A stretch of DNA of 64,000 nt from Longimicrobium sp. (GCA_036389795.1 DASVWD010000218.1:29507-93506), one strand, 5' to 3'; shown: positions 34,253 through 43,838, counted from the first letter of the stretch. The notes: generated by a model not told the origin, from the sequence alone. Made by a program: numbers and translations.

Positions 34253-35373
34253 GGGGTGAAGAAGCGCCGGAGTGCCCGGTAGCACGACTCCAGCGAGTCG
34301 ATGGAGCACCACTCGTTGGCCTGGTGCGCCTGCGCCGTCTCGCCGGGGCCGAAGTTGACGGCGGGGATGCCGTGCGAGGTGAAGCGCGCCACGTCGGTCC
34401 ACGCCTGCTTGGGGGTGACGGCGAGCCCCTCGCGCAGGCGCCAGCCGCGGATCAGCGGGTGGTCGGCGTGCACCTCGCCGGCGGGGGCGCAGTCGTGCAC
34501 CTCCACCTCCCCCAGGTCGCCCACCAGCGCGCGCAGCTCGGCCTCGGCGGCCGCCGCGGTGTTCCCCGGCGCGAAGCGGAAGTTGACGTTCAGCGCCAGC
34601 TCGTCGGGGACCACGTTCTTGGAGTTGGCGGTGAGCGCCGTGGTCACCACGCACACCTCGTAGAAGGTGAGCTCGCCGAAGGCGACGGGGCGGCGCTGGA
34701 AGCCGGCGAAGCGCTCCAGCAGCGGGATGGCGCGGTAGATGGCGTTCTCGCCCTGCCAGGGCCGGGCGCTGTGGGCGCGCACCCCGCGCACGGTCACCGT
34801 GGCGTGCATGGTCCCCATGCACCCGGGCTGCAGCCCCTGGTCGGTGGGCTCCAGGATGAAGGCGAAGTCGAGCGGGGGCAGGACGCTGCCGTCGAGCACC
34901 GGCTGCAGGCCGTTGGTCTCCATCGGCCCTTCCTCGGCGTCGTAGAAGATCCACACCGGCCGCGCGCCCTGCAGCTCGCGCCAGCGGTCGAGCAGCGCCA
35001 GCATCACCGCCACGCCGCCCTTCATGTCGCTGGCGCCGCAGCCGTAGACGCGCCCGTCGCGGATGGTGTACTCCTGCCGCTCGGCGCAGCGCACGGTGTC
35101 GAGGTGCCCCACCAGCGCGACCGCGGGGAGCCCCTGCCGGCGCGGGTCGCCCGCGCAGGGGTCGCAGACCACGGAGTTGCCGATCCGCCGCACCGCGTCC
35201 GCGCCGGCCACCACCGTGCAGTGGCGCTGCACCCGGGCGGCGATCTCGGCCTCGTGCAGCGTCTCGCTGGGGATGCGGCAGAGCTCCAGCGTGAGCCCGG
35301 CCAGCTCGTCGCGGACCCGGGCCGACGCGTCGCGGTCCGCCCCCGCGGGCGCCGCGGTGTTCGTATCGGTCAC
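34249..35373 (-). CDS. dapE: Succinyl-diaminopimelate desuccinylase
   Basis: A 374-residue M20-family zinc peptidase. Metal and catalytic residues are visible: His90 and Asp92 in VGHLDTV, Asp116 in GASDMKGG, Glu147/Glu148 in DAEEGP, Glu175 in ILEPTD and His350 near the C-terminus. The lid domain spans about 185-295. It hydrolyses N-succinyl-LL-DAP to LL-DAP and succinate. The start codon lies 4 bp after the dapD stop. Actinobacterial-type DapE proteins share this length. Function is well supported by the operon. Confidence 0.9.
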   Translation of the reverse strand: MTDTNTAAPAGADRDASARVRDELAGLTLELCRIPSETLHEAEIAARVQRHCTVVAGADAVRRIGNSVVCDPCAGDPRRQGLPAVALVGHLDTVRCAERQEYTIRDGRVYGCGASDMKGGVAVMLALLDRWRELQGARPVWIFYDAEEGPMETNGLQPVLDGSVLPPLDFAFILEPTDQGLQPGCMGTMHATVTVRGVRAHSARPWQGENAIYRAIPLLERFAGFQRRPVAFGELTFYEVCVVTTALTANSKNVVPDELALNVNFRFAPGNTAAAAEAELRALVGDLGEVEVHDCAPAGEVHADHPLIRGWRLREGLAVTPKQAWTDVARFTSHGIPAVNFGPGETAQAHQANEWCSIDSLESCYRALRRFFTP

Positions 35374-35377
35374 GCGC

Positions 35378-36199
35378 TCACACCTGCACGTTGAAGGTCC
35401 GGAGCACGTCGTTGAGCGACGTCTTGCGGTCGGTCGACTCCTTGCGCTGCCCGATCAGGAGCGCGCAGGGGACGTGGAAGGTCCCGGCCGGGAACTGCTT
35501 CGGCATCGTCCCGGGGATCACCACCGAGCGCGCGGGGACGCGGCCCCTGGTCACCACCGGCTGGGAGCCCGTGACGTCGACGATCGGGGTCGACGCGGTG
35601 AGGACCACGTTGGCGCCCAGCACCGCCTCCTCCTCGACCACCACGCCCTCGACCACGATGGAGCGCGAGCCGACGAAGGCGCCGTCCTCGACGATCACGG
35701 GCGAGGCGCCGGGCGGCTCCAGCACCCCGCCGATGCCCACGCCGCCGGAGAGGTGCACGTTGCTGCCGATCTGCGCGCACGAGCCGACGGTGGCCCAGGT
35801 GTCGACCATGGTGCCGGCGCCCACGTACGCGCCGATGTTGACGTAGCCGGGCATCAGCACGCAGCCGGGCTCCAGGTGGCTGCCGTAGCGGGCCACGCCG
35901 GGCGGCACCACGCGGATCCCCTGCTTCCTGAGCCCGCGCTTGGTGCGGATCTTGTCGAAGAAGCGCAGGTCGCCGGCCTCGATCGGCTCCAGCGGGCGCA
36001 GTGCGAAGTAGAGGAGGATGGCCTCCTTGAGCCACGCGTTCACCCGCCACTGCCCGTCGACCTTCTCGGCCACGCGCGCCTGGCCGCGGTCCAGCAGCTC
36101 GATGGCGGCCTCGACGGCGTCGGCCACGTCGCGGTCCTCGAGCCGCTCGCGGTCCCGGTACGCCTCCGAGATGGTGCGCTCCAGCTTCTCCCGGTTCAT
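35378..36199 (-). CDS. dapD: Tetrahydrodipicolinate N-succinyltransferase
   Basis: A 273-residue acyltransferase, the normal DapD length. The N-terminal helical part (1-100) is followed by a left-handed beta-helix of hexapeptide repeats (PGCVLMPGYVNIGAYVGAGT and onward to about 240). It transfers succinyl from succinyl-CoA to tetrahydrodipicolinate. The ATG at 36199 follows GCGGGAGAGG. First gene of the dapD-dapE-dapC operon. Upstream lies a 600-bp spacer with repeats and no gene. Confidence 0.95.
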   Translation of the reverse strand: MNREKLERTISEAYRDRERLEDRDVADAVEAAIELLDRGQARVAEKVDGQWRVNAWLKEAILLYFALRPLEPIEAGDLRFFDKIRTKRGLRKQGIRVVPPGVARYGSHLEPGCVLMPGYVNIGAYVGAGTMVDTWATVGSCAQIGSNVHLSGGVGIGGVLEPPGASPVIVEDGAFVGSRSIVVEGVVVEEEAVLGANVVLTASTPIVDVTGSQPVVTRGRVPARSVVIPGTMPKQFPAGTFHVPCALLIGQRKESTDRKTSLNDVLRTFNVQV

Positions 36200-36371
36200 C
36201 CTCTCCCGCTCCTCCGGCCGGTCGTCCACCGCCCCCACGCCCGGCGCGGAACGTAGCCCGCGCGGTCCGCCGCGACAAGCGCGGGCGGGTCCGCGGGAAG
36301 AGGATGTGGATAAGGGGATGTGGATGAGGAATGCGGTGAGAGAATGCGGGTGAACCCGCGGCTGGAACCAC

Positions 36372-36433
36372 GGAAAGCCTCGCCTGGCCGGCATCCGCGC
36401 GGGACGCGGGGGCGGCGCGGACGAGGCTTCAAC
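36372..36433. repeat. GAAAGCCTCG element, copy 2
   Basis: GGAAAGCCTCG (36372-36382) is paired with CGAGGCTTCAAC (36422-36433) around a 39-nt variable loop. The preceding GGCTGGAACCACGGAAAGCC is also found, reverse-complemented, at 56352-56374. Confidence 0.65.
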
Positions 36434-36501
36434 CGCATGCGGGGGCGGGACCGGCGGTGGAGGCGGACATCGGTGCAGAGACGGACATGGAAGCGAGCGG
36501 G

Positions 36502-36612
36502 CATCCGTGTCGCTGCCGCGCCCGACCCACCTGCCAGGGTGAGAAGATTCTTCGGCCCTGCCGTCGTTCGTGCGGATGCTGGTTCCGTGTGGCCGGGCCT
36601 CAGAATGACAGC
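36502..36612 (-). repeat. CATYCTGAGG/CCGAAGAATCTTCT dispersed element
   Basis: On the minus strand it reads GTCATTCTGAGGCCCGGCCA, then CACGGAACCAGCATCCG, then GGGCCGAAGAATCTTCTCAC and CAGGTGGGTCGGGCGCGGCA, matching 19321-19432 over about 110 bp. Confidence 0.7.
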
Positions 36613-36624
36613 ATTGGGTACGCG

Positions 36625-36742
36625 CCACTCACGCACTCACGCACTCACGCACTCACGCACTCACGCACTCACGCACTCACGCACTCACGCACTCACGCAC
36701 TCACGCACTCACGCACTTTCGCACTTCGCACTTTCGCACTTC
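36625..36742. repeat. Tandem repeat, about 11 units of CACTCACG
   Basis: An 8-bp unit is repeated about eleven times (36626-36716) with almost no changes, then degenerates to CACTTTCG and CACTTCG. It has no spacers and thus is not a CRISPR. It stands just before the end of the multicopper oxidase gene. Confidence 0.85.
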
Positions 36743-36806
36743 CCCAAAGAAGCCGGCCCGCGGCGGGCGCCGCGGGCCGGGCTGGAGGATGGTCACGAAA
36801 CGGAGA

Positions 36807-39800
36807 CTACCGCCGCTTGCAGATGGTCCGCGCCGTCTTGGGGTCGACCACGCACGCGCCCAGGCGCGCCGAGCCGTCCCGCGACTGCAGCGTGGCGGTC
36901 TGCGGCGACGTGGGCTCCGACGACGTGGGCTGCAGCGTCGTGGGGCTCGTCGTCGTGGTGGCCGAGTTCACCTTGATCAGCCCCCACATCCCGCCGTCGA
37001 AGAGGAACGACGGCTGGTTGCGGTACAGGTACTCGCCCGGGACCCGGTACTTCCCGCCCGCCCCGTTCTTGGGCAGCACGTCGAAGTGGTTGAGCGGCCC
37101 GTGCCCGTCGCGCGCGCCCTTCCACTCCGAGAGGGCGTTGGGGCCCAGGAAGCGCGAGTTCTTCACGTAGGGCAGCTCCTCCCAGATGTGCCCGTGCAGG
37201 TTGAAGACGTGCGCCCGCGCGTGCCCGCCCGACTGCAGCACGCGGATGCGCAGCGCCTGCCCCGCGCCCGCCGTCAGGATCGGGGTCTGCGGGCGGCCGC
37301 CCACCTGCACGTCCTTCAGCGAGTTGCGGAAGTCCTTCTTGAGCGTGAAGTCGAGCTCGGCGTTGGGCGCGAAGGCCATGCGGAACCAGAGCGGCTCGGT
37401 GCGCGTGTTGAAGCCCTTCTGCCCCGAGTCTTCCGGGTCCTCCGCCTCGGCCAGGTTCGGCACCGCCTCGCCCGCGCGGAAGGTCACCCACCCCGGCTGC
37501 GGGTTGGACGGGTCGCACGCCTTCTCCTCCTCGGCGTCGTGCGGGTTCCCCGCCTCGAACTTGCAGTCGTAGCGGGGGAGCGTCACGTCGCTGCCGAAGC
37601 GCAGGTTCACGTCGTCGTGGAACTGCAGCACCATCTCGCGGAACAGGAAGTTGTTGTTCTCGTCGCGGATGGTGGCCAGCGCGTGCGAGCCGGGGTCGCG
37701 GTAGTGGCGCGACTTCTGGGGCTCGATGATGAGCGAGGCCGCGGCCCCCTTGTTGGAGTGCTCGATCCGGTCGGGCGAGGCCAGGTTGGTGGCCCCGAAC
37801 TCGATCGGGGTGGCCACGAACTTCCTCCCCACCTTCTGCACGTCGCCCGCGTACCACACGTACCAGCGGTACTCGCCCGGCGCCACCCAGGTGCGCCGGT
37901 TGACGCCCACCTCGGTGCCGTCGGCGTGCTGCACGTCGAAGGCGACCAGCTGCGGGTGCAGCCCCACCAGGGTGTCGGGGTGGGTGTGGTTGGCGTTGAA
38001 GAGGTCCACGATCATCGGGAGCGTGTTGAAGCCCGCCGGGTCCAGGAGCGGACGGCGCATCCAGTTGTGCAGCCGCACCAGGATGCACTCGCCCGCGTTG
38101 GCCCGGAGCACCAGCGGCTCCACCGGCGCGCCCGCGCGCAGCGTCCCGTCGCGGCGCAGGTCGGCGCGGAACACGTACATGATCGCCGACGGGTCGTGCA
38201 GCGGGCCGCCGTTGACCGTGCGCCGGTTCCACTCCAGCCGGCCGCCCGGCAGCGCCTGCCGCGCCGTGGTGGCCACGATGTCGAACCAGCGCGTCTTCGA
38301 CACCCGCGGGCAGGTGGTGTAGAAGCCGCGCGCCACGCTCCCCCCGCTCCCCGACCAGGCGGTGGACGAGGTGGAGGTGGAGGAGGTGGTGGAGGTGCTC
38401 CTGAGCGCCATCGTCTGGGTGGCGGTGGCGTCCTGGACCAGCCCCTTCTCGGCCGCCTTCGGGTCGTCGCTCACCACCGTCTCGGTCTGGGTATCGGGGT
38501 CGTACTCGAACACCTCGTAGTCGATCCCGCCCGTGGTCTCGGTCCCGTACCCGGCCGCGACGCTGTCGGTGATCACGGTGTCGGCCTCGGCGTCGGTCCC
38601 GATCGCCAGGGAGCTCATGGCGACGACCGCCTCGTCGGGCGCGGGGCTCGCGCCCTGCCACTGGGCCGGCTCGTTGGGGTCCGGGTACTCGGGCGGGGAG
38701 CCGTCGGGGCGGGCCGGCGCCAGGGCCGCCTCGGCCTCGGCCGTCTCCAGCGAGCGCGACACGGCCAGGTTGTTGAGCCGGAGCAGGGTGGGCTGGGTGC
38801 GGCGGTACATGCGGATCAGCCCCCAGGTCCCGTTCCAGATGTCGTCCACGGGGGCGCTCTGGTACAGGAAGTCGGCGATCGTGTCGCGCCGGTTGGTCAT
38901 CAGCTTGTCGAGGTTGAACTCCCAGAACTCGCTGATCCCCACGCCCTGCGTGTTGCGCCACCCCGAATCGGGGAAGCGCGGCTCGAACAGCCAGCGGGTG
39001 CCGTGCAGGTTCACCTGGTGGCTCTCCTCGTGCGCCCCCACCAGCAGCCGGAAGACGATGCGGTCGTCCTCGTACACGCGCAGGAGCGGCGTGAAGGGGT
39101 CGCCGGGGAGCTCGCCCGGGCGCGCGCCGTACGGCCCGAAGTTGTTGAAGCGCGCGTCGGCGCGGAAGCCGTCGGAGGCGAACGCCCGCGCCAGGCTCCC
39201 GCCGGGCGCGGCGGCCTGCTGGTTGGTGGCCGGGTTGCGCACCCGCAGCGCCACCGGCTCGTTGCGGTAGTTGATCAGCATGGTGCCGGGGTCGTCGGCC
39301 GAGATGATCTCGGGGCACGGCGGCCGGTCGATCCCGTTGGGGCACACCCCGCGCGCCTGCGGGGGCCGCAGCAGGTTGGGGAGCCCGTCCTCGTCCTTCC
39401 CCGGCGGGTTGATGGCCGGGAGGTCCTTGTAGCAGTACCCCGTCCCCACGCCGGTGGCGAACCCCTCCCGCCCGCACGCCAGCGCGAAGTCGGCGATCTG
39501 CAGGCCGAACTCGCGGAAGCTGGAGTCGGGCAGCGCCGTGTAGAGGATGTCGGCCCGCCAGCTGGTGGGCCCGCCGTCGTTGCGGGTGCCGAACTGCACC
39601 CCCGTCTCGGGGTCGCGCCAGACGGTCCCCGAGTCCTCGGGGAGGAAGCCGGCGTAGAGCCCCGTCTGCTGGTGGGTGGAGGGGCCGAAGTGGTCGTGGG
39701 TGAACACGGTGCCCTGCCGGCGCGCGTCGGCGATGGCGTCGGCCCAGAAGCGCTGCACGTTCTCCTGCGCCCCCAGCCACTCGGTGTGCCAGTTGAAGAA

Positions 39801-42299
39801 CGGGTGGTAGCGCGGCCGCGGACAGGTGGTCGTGCCGTCCCTCGCGTCGGTCGGCTCGGCGCACCCGTTCGCCGCGCGGATGGCCTTGATGCGGTTCCTC
39901 ACGTCGCCCGGCGCCAGGGCGCCGTCCTCGTAGTTCCACCCGTTGGCCGCCCCGTCGGAGGCCGTGACGTCGAACTTCATCAGGTGGATGTGCTGCCCGA
40001 TCACGTCGGTGGGCGTCTGCACCTGGAAGTCGTCCATCCGGTACTCTTCGGGGACCAGGTTCACCAGGCTGTAGTCGATGCAGTCGCGGTCCAGCACGCG
40101 GATGAAGAGCGGCTCCGGGGCGCGCCCGTTGTCGTAGAAGTCGCGCACGTCGTGCCAGAGCGCGAACATCCGGTGCTGGGGGAACCGCCAGTTCGCCTTG
40201 TTGTAGGTGGCGTCGATCTGGAACGCCGCCGCCTTGATGCTGTCCGGGTTCTGGGTGTTGATCGGACAGGGGTCGGCGTAGGGCGCGCCGGGCTTGGGAG
40301 TCCTCCCGTTGGTCTCGAAGAAGCCCAGCGTGGCCCACTGGTCGGCGATCGGCGTGTTGTAGCCGGGCGCCGCGTGGAAGTTCATGGCCGCCTGCTCGGC
40401 CGGGGTGCCGGCCTCGGGGAGCCAGTTCACCAGCAGCGTCACGTCGTGCTTCGAGAAGTCGCGCGTGTTGAGCGCCGGGAAGGCGGCGGTGCCGTCCTTC
40501 ACCACGTGCCGCGGCAGCCCGCCGTCGAAGCGCGTGTCCAGCGGCGGCTTGGGCGGCCGGTGGCCGGGGATGCCGGGGATGTAGAAGGGGAATCCCGGCA
40601 TGGTGGCGTTGGGCATCGGCGCCATGGCGTAGGTGGGCAGCGGCACCAGCGCGGGGATCGGGGTCCCCGCCGCGATCTCGCCGTCGGGGAGCGCGCGCGA
40701 GCCCGGCGCGGGGCGCCCGCTGGCGTCGAGGACGGTGCCCTGCTCGAAGACGTCGTGCACCCGCCACAGCCCCCACATCCCCTGCGCGAAGTGGGGATAG
40801 AAATGGCAGTGGTAGATGGCGTCGCCCGGCGTGTTGCGGCGGTTGCCCGCCCCGCCGAAGGCGATCTCGTAGGTGTAGCCGCCGGCGGGCCCGATCGCCT
40901 GGCTGTCGTCGTAGTTGGAGCCGTCGGCGTTGGGGGTGTGCAGCCACTGGTGGGCGTGCAGGTGGAAGATGTGGTGCTCCTTGGGGCCCGCGTGCACGTT
41001 CCGGATCTTGACGTGGTCGTTCAGGTAGCTGTGGAACACGTTCGACGGGTCGTCCGGGTAGAGCGCCTTCGTGGCCCGCGGCCCCGGCGCGGGCGGGTTG
41101 TTCGGGTCGAACGACGCCGCCGGCGGGTTGTCGACCACCATCGCCGGGTCGCCCACCGCCCAGGCCGAGAGGAAGAACTCCTCGAACTTGCAGTCGTTGC
41201 AGTCCCACATCGGCCCCAGCCCGAAGCGGTTGGCCAGGATCTCGGCGCCGATGCCGCCCGTGCCGTAGTTGATGGCGAAGGCGTCGCGGCCGCCGTGCAG
41301 GGTGAACTCGAACTGCTGCGAGTCGAAGATCTTCTCGAATGCCTGCACGATCCCGATCTCGTCGTGGAAGATCACCGTGTTCTCGCGGAACGGCTTGAGC
41401 CGGTTTGGATAGATGCACTGGTCCGAGTTCGGGTCGCCGCACCCGGTGCCGATCACGTCGTCGGGGTAGGTGCCCGGCGGGAAGTTCCCCCGGTTGGGAC
41501 CGGTGATGACGGCGTACAGGTCGGAGTGCACGATCCGGTTCCCGTCGGTCATCCGCATGATCGGCCGCGGGTAGAGCGGGTGCCCCAGCGGGTAGCGCCT
41601 CTCGTAGTCGATGATCGGCTGCCCGCCGCCGGTGGTGCCGGTGGTGGCCAGGTTCAGCTCTTCGCGGGTGAGCTGGCTGCGGTACCACTGCGCGCCCCGG
41701 GGCTCCACGTTCACCGCGCCGAAGAGCCCCTTGGCGATCTGGCCGCCGTCGCCGTCGCCGCCGGTGGTCTGCGCGGTGCTGTACATCAGGAAGGGGCCCT
41801 CGCGCTCGGCGAAGAGCTTGTAGGTGCGCGAGCTTCCCGGCTCCACCAGGGAGGTGGCGTTGATGCCGACGTTGGAGCCGTCGTCCTGGATGGAGGTGAC
41901 GAGCTGCATCCCCACCACGTGCACGCTGGCCGCGCGCGTGCCGGTGCGCCCGCCGCCGGTGCCGGTGGGGAGCCAGTTGGTGAAGTTGATCTGCAGGCAG
42001 TCGCCCTGGTTGACGCGCAGGACGAGCGGGCGGGGGCGCTTACCGGGCCGGAGCCGGGCGTTGCCGGGGCCGGGGGCGCCGCTGATCCCCACCACGTCGT
42101 CCTTGAGGGCGTACATCATCCCCTCGGGCTCGTGGGCGCCCAGGCGGTTGTACCAGATGAACTGCTCCAGCGCCACCACGTCCGCCACGACCGTGTTGGC
42201 GCACTGCGCCGCGAGCGGCGCGGCCGGCAGCAGCAGAGCCGCCGCGGCCAGCGCCGCTCCGGCCCCGCCCGGCGGGGCCATCCATCGAGAGTGTCGCAT
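36807..42299 (-). CDS. Giant multicopper oxidase, 1830 aa, MnxG-like plan
   Basis: The ATG at 42299 follows GAAGGAGG and starts a signal peptide (MRHSRWMAPPGG... ALLLPAAPLAAQ), so the enzyme is exported. Copper motifs: HxxHxH in HHIFHLHAHQWLH (442-454), the T1-Cu motif HCHFYPHFAQGMW (497-509), HIH (770-772), HDH (868-870), then a second cupredoxin set late in the chain with HVFNLHGH (1697-1704) and DHFDV-like NHFD. The HxH pairs come after the HxxHxH and HCH motifs, the reverse of laccases. This order and the large size recall MnxG-type manganese oxidases, but manganese is not shown; no MnxE/F homologue is adjacent. Residues about 1290-1400 form a Ser/Thr linker. Confidence 0.88.
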   Translation of the reverse strand: MRHSRWMAPPGGAGAALAAAALLLPAAPLAAQCANTVVADVVALEQFIWYNRLGAHEPEGMMYALKDDVVGISGAPGPGNARLRPGKRPRPLVLRVNQGDCLQINFTNWLPTGTGGGRTGTRAASVHVVGMQLVTSIQDDGSNVGINATSLVEPGSSRTYKLFAEREGPFLMYSTAQTTGGDGDGGQIAKGLFGAVNVEPRGAQWYRSQLTREELNLATTGTTGGGQPIIDYERRYPLGHPLYPRPIMRMTDGNRIVHSDLYAVITGPNRGNFPPGTYPDDVIGTGCGDPNSDQCIYPNRLKPFRENTVIFHDEIGIVQAFEKIFDSQQFEFTLHGGRDAFAINYGTGGIGAEILANRFGLGPMWDCNDCKFEEFFLSAWAVGDPAMVVDNPPAASFDPNNPPAPGPRATKALYPDDPSNVFHSYLNDHVKIRNVHAGPKEHHIFHLHAHQWLHTPNADGSNYDDSQAIGPAGGYTYEIAFGGAGNRRNTPGDAIYHCHFYPHFAQGMWGLWRVHDVFEQGTVLDASGRPAPGSRALPDGEIAAGTPIPALVPLPTYAMAPMPNATMPGFPFYIPGIPGHRPPKPPLDTRFDGGLPRHVVKDGTAAFPALNTRDFSKHDVTLLVNWLPEAGTPAEQAAMNFHAAPGYNTPIADQWATLGFFETNGRTPKPGAPYADPCPINTQNPDSIKAAAFQIDATYNKANWRFPQHRMFALWHDVRDFYDNGRAPEPLFIRVLDRDCIDYSLVNLVPEEYRMDDFQVQTPTDVIGQHIHLMKFDVTASDGAANGWNYEDGALAPGDVRNRIKAIRAANGCAEPTDARDGTTTCPRPRYHPFFNWHTEWLGAQENVQRFWADAIADARRQGTVFTHDHFGPSTHQQTGLYAGFLPEDSGTVWRDPETGVQFGTRNDGGPTSWRADILYTALPDSSFREFGLQIADFALACGREGFATGVGTGYCYKDLPAINPPGKDEDGLPNLLRPPQARGVCPNGIDRPPCPEIISADDPGTMLINYRNEPVALRVRNPATNQQAAAPGGSLARAFASDGFRADARFNNFGPYGARPGELPGDPFTPLLRVYEDDRIVFRLLVGAHEESHQVNLHGTRWLFEPRFPDSGWRNTQGVGISEFWEFNLDKLMTNRRDTIADFLYQSAPVDDIWNGTWGLIRMYRRTQPTLLRLNNLAVSRSLETAEAEAALAPARPDGSPPEYPDPNEPAQWQGASPAPDEAVVAMSSLAIGTDAEADTVITDSVAAGYGTETTGGIDYEVFEYDPDTQTETVVSDDPKAAEKGLVQDATATQTMALRSTSTTSSTSTSSTAWSGSGGSVARGFYTTCPRVSKTRWFDIVATTARQALPGGRLEWNRRTVNGGPLHDPSAIMYVFRADLRRDGTLRAGAPVEPLVLRANAGECILVRLHNWMRRPLLDPAGFNTLPMIVDLFNANHTHPDTLVGLHPQLVAFDVQHADGTEVGVNRRTWVAPGEYRWYVWYAGDVQKVGRKFVATPIEFGATNLASPDRIEHSNKGAAASLIIEPQKSRHYRDPGSHALATIRDENNNFLFREMVLQFHDDVNLRFGSDVTLPRYDCKFEAGNPHDAEEEKACDPSNPQPGWVTFRAGEAVPNLAEAEDPEDSGQKGFNTRTEPLWFRMAFAPNAELDFTLKKDFRNSLKDVQVGGRPQTPILTAGAGQALRIRVLQSGGHARAHVFNLHGHIWEELPYVKNSRFLGPNALSEWKGARDGHGPLNHFDVLPKNGAGGKYRVPGEYLYRNQPSFLFDGGMWGLIKVNSATTTTSPTTLQPTSSEPTSPQTATLQSRDGSARLGACVVDPKTARTICKRR

Positions 42300-42795
42300 G
42301 GTCCTCCTTCGGTGCAGGGTGACCGATGGGCTGGACCCCTTCTGCCCGCGACCCTCTCCCGCGCCCGGCTGCGGCGCCCCGGTGCGCCGCCGGACGTTTT
42401 CCCGCGGGCGTCCTCCACGCCGCGAGTTGCGTCCGCAAGTGTGGGACTCGGCCGCGCCGCGGGCTGGGGGCCCGGCGGCGAGGGGTCCGGGCGGGCGCAC
42501 CGGCAACACCTGTTCCCATCTTGTGGCGTGAAAGGTAAATGGTTGGCCCGTATCAGATTACGCCGACAAAAGCGCCGGAGCGAACGAGCCGGATTTGCAC
42601 AGCTTCTGTGCATCCGGGCGCACCGGGCGCACAGGAGATGTGACCCGGGTATTTATGAACGGATTGGCGCGGAAGAGGTGCTTGGAGGAAGGGCACAAAC
42701 GCATAATTCGTCCTTGCATAAAAGGGGCCGCTCCGGCGAGTGGAGCACGGCGATGACACCTCACCAGACCTCGCGACACTCCCTGCGGAAGGTGG
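42300..42795. other. Gene-free spacer, partly AT-richer
   Basis: Between the divergent oxidase gene (minus) and the small gene at 43058 (plus). 42519-42720 is markedly lower in G+C than the rest and may hold promoters for either side, but I see no convincing consensus pair and no coding frame with a ribosome site. Confidence 0.5.
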
Positions 42796-42943
42796 TCGCG
42801 TGAGGGATGCGCGCCCGACAGGGCCGGGACGCCGCCGCCACGGGGGGTATCGTGGCGGCGGTGGCCCGGCGCCGTTGGGCAACGTAGTTTGTTGCCCTAC
42901 GGCGCGCGCAGCCCGGCCCGGAGCGCGGCGGAGGGACACGCCC
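42796..42943 (-). repeat. Two-hairpin dispersed element, copy 2
   Basis: The reverse complement matches 19124-19274 over about 150 bp. The first hairpin is GGGCAAC/GTTGCCC where copy 1 has GGGCACG/CGTGCCC; the second hairpin stem (CCGCCGCCAC/GTGGCGGCGG) is identical. A short GTGCGAAGTGCGAAGTGCG tandem follows at 42953-42972. Confidence 0.75.
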
Positions 42944-43057
42944 AAATCCGCAGTGCGAAGTGCGAAGTGCGTGGCGGAAGTGGCGGCGGGATCCGCGCAC
43001 GATTCCTGCAAGTGACGAAAATGCAATCACTTACCACGCAAACAAGGGAGGCTCGCG

Positions 43058-43234
43058 ATGCGGAGCAGGCTGATGCGGATGGCGATGATGGGGGCGGCGG
43101 CCTGGGCCGGGCGGCGGATGTCGCGGCCGACGGCGGGCCGCGGGACGCGCATGGCCGGCACGGGCCTCTCCACCGCCGCGTGGGCGCTGCCCCTGGGGAT
43201 GTACGTCACCCGGCGGATGCGCGGGCGGCACTGA
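43058..43234 (+). CDS. Small Met/Arg-rich protein, 58 aa
   Basis: AAGGGAGG lies 6 nt before the ATG at 43058, and a strong terminator hairpin follows at 43270-43297. The product ([20 protein letters not shown]...) has nine Met and twelve Arg and one weakly hydrophobic stretch ([14 protein letters not shown]). No family recognised. The clean ribosome site and terminator support a real gene. Confidence 0.6.
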   Translation: MRSRLMRMAMMGAAAWAGRRMSRPTAGRGTRMAGTGLSTAAWALPLGMYVTRRMRGRH

Positions 43235-43269
43235 GCGGAAAGGGCGCGGGGAAAGGGCGATTCCGCGCG

Positions 43270-43297
43270 GCGCGGGCGGGGGCGACCCCGCCCGCGC
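43270..43297 (+). terminator. Hairpin terminator of the 58-aa gene
   Basis: GCGCGGGCGGGG (43270-43281) pairs with CCCCGCCCGCGC (43286-43297) around a GCGA loop. No T-run. Confidence 0.6.
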
Positions 43298-43375
43298 GCT
43301 GCGTCGGGAAGGCGCGGCCGGCGTGCGTCGGGGAGCCTCGCGGACGATCCGAGCGAAAAAGATCGCACTTTGCCC

Positions 43376-43403
43376 TTGCCGACGCCGGGACAGCGCGTAC
43401 CTT
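43376..43403 (+). promoter_or_regulatory. Possible promoter of the cold-shock gene
   Basis: TTGCCG (43376-43381), a 16-bp spacer and TACCTT (43398-43403). A reasonable but weak sigma-70 match, 45 bp upstream of the ATG. Confidence 0.4.
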
Positions 43404-43448
43404 ATGCAGCGGGGAGGTTCAACACATCACCATCGCAGGCGGGCGAGC

Positions 43449-43817
43449 ATGCCGAGAGAGACTGGGACCGTGAAGTGGTTCAACCCGGAGAAGGGCTTCG
43501 GCTTCATTACCCGGGAGAGTGGGGAGGGGGACGTGTTCGTCCACCACAGCGCCATCCAGGGGGGCGGCTTCCGCACCCTGGTGGACGGCGAGCGGGTGGA
43601 GTTCGACGTGGTGCAGGGGCAGAAGGGCCCCGCGGCCGAGAACGTGACGCGGCTCGACCCGCCGGCGGGCGGCGGCGGTGGGAGCGGCGGCGGCGGCGGC
43701 CGGGGCGGGGGTGGCTACGGGGGTGGCGGCGGCGGCCGGGGCGGGGGTGGCTACGGCGGCGGCGGTGGCGGCTACGGGGGTGGCGGCGGCCGGGACCGCG
43801 ACCGCGACAACTGGTAG
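43449..43817 (+). CDS. Cold-shock-domain protein with glycine-rich tail
   Basis: A 122-residue RNA-binding protein. Residues 1-70 are a cold-shock domain with RNP1 KGFGFITRE and RNP2 VFVHHSAI; residues 75-122 are nearly pure Gly with Tyr/Arg punctuation (GRGGGGYGG units) and an RDRDRDNW end. Bacterial CSPs usually stop at about 70 residues, so the tail makes this resemble plant and cyanobacterial glycine-rich RNA-binding proteins. Likely an RNA chaperone for the cold or general growth; the tail may drive condensation (inference). A shared terminator at 43839-43868 separates it from rpsU. Confidence 0.92.
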   Translation: MPRETGTVKWFNPEKGFGFITRESGEGDVFVHHSAIQGGGFRTLVDGERVEFDVVQGQKGPAAENVTRLDPPAGGGGGSGGGGGRGGGGYGGGGGGRGGGGYGGGGGGYGGGGGRDRDRDNW

Positions 43818-43838
43818 CTCTCCGCGCGACGGGAAGCG

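Noticed and set aside
36625..36742. Regular direct repeats that could suggest a CRISPR array
   Set aside because: The 8-bp units are contiguous without spacers and no cas gene is present.
36789..42803. A 2004-codon open frame on the plus strand opposite the multicopper oxidase
   Set aside because: It is a shadow of the high-G+C oxidase gene: composition is Arg/Val/Gly/His-biased with no domain, no ribosome site, and it runs through the spacer repeat.
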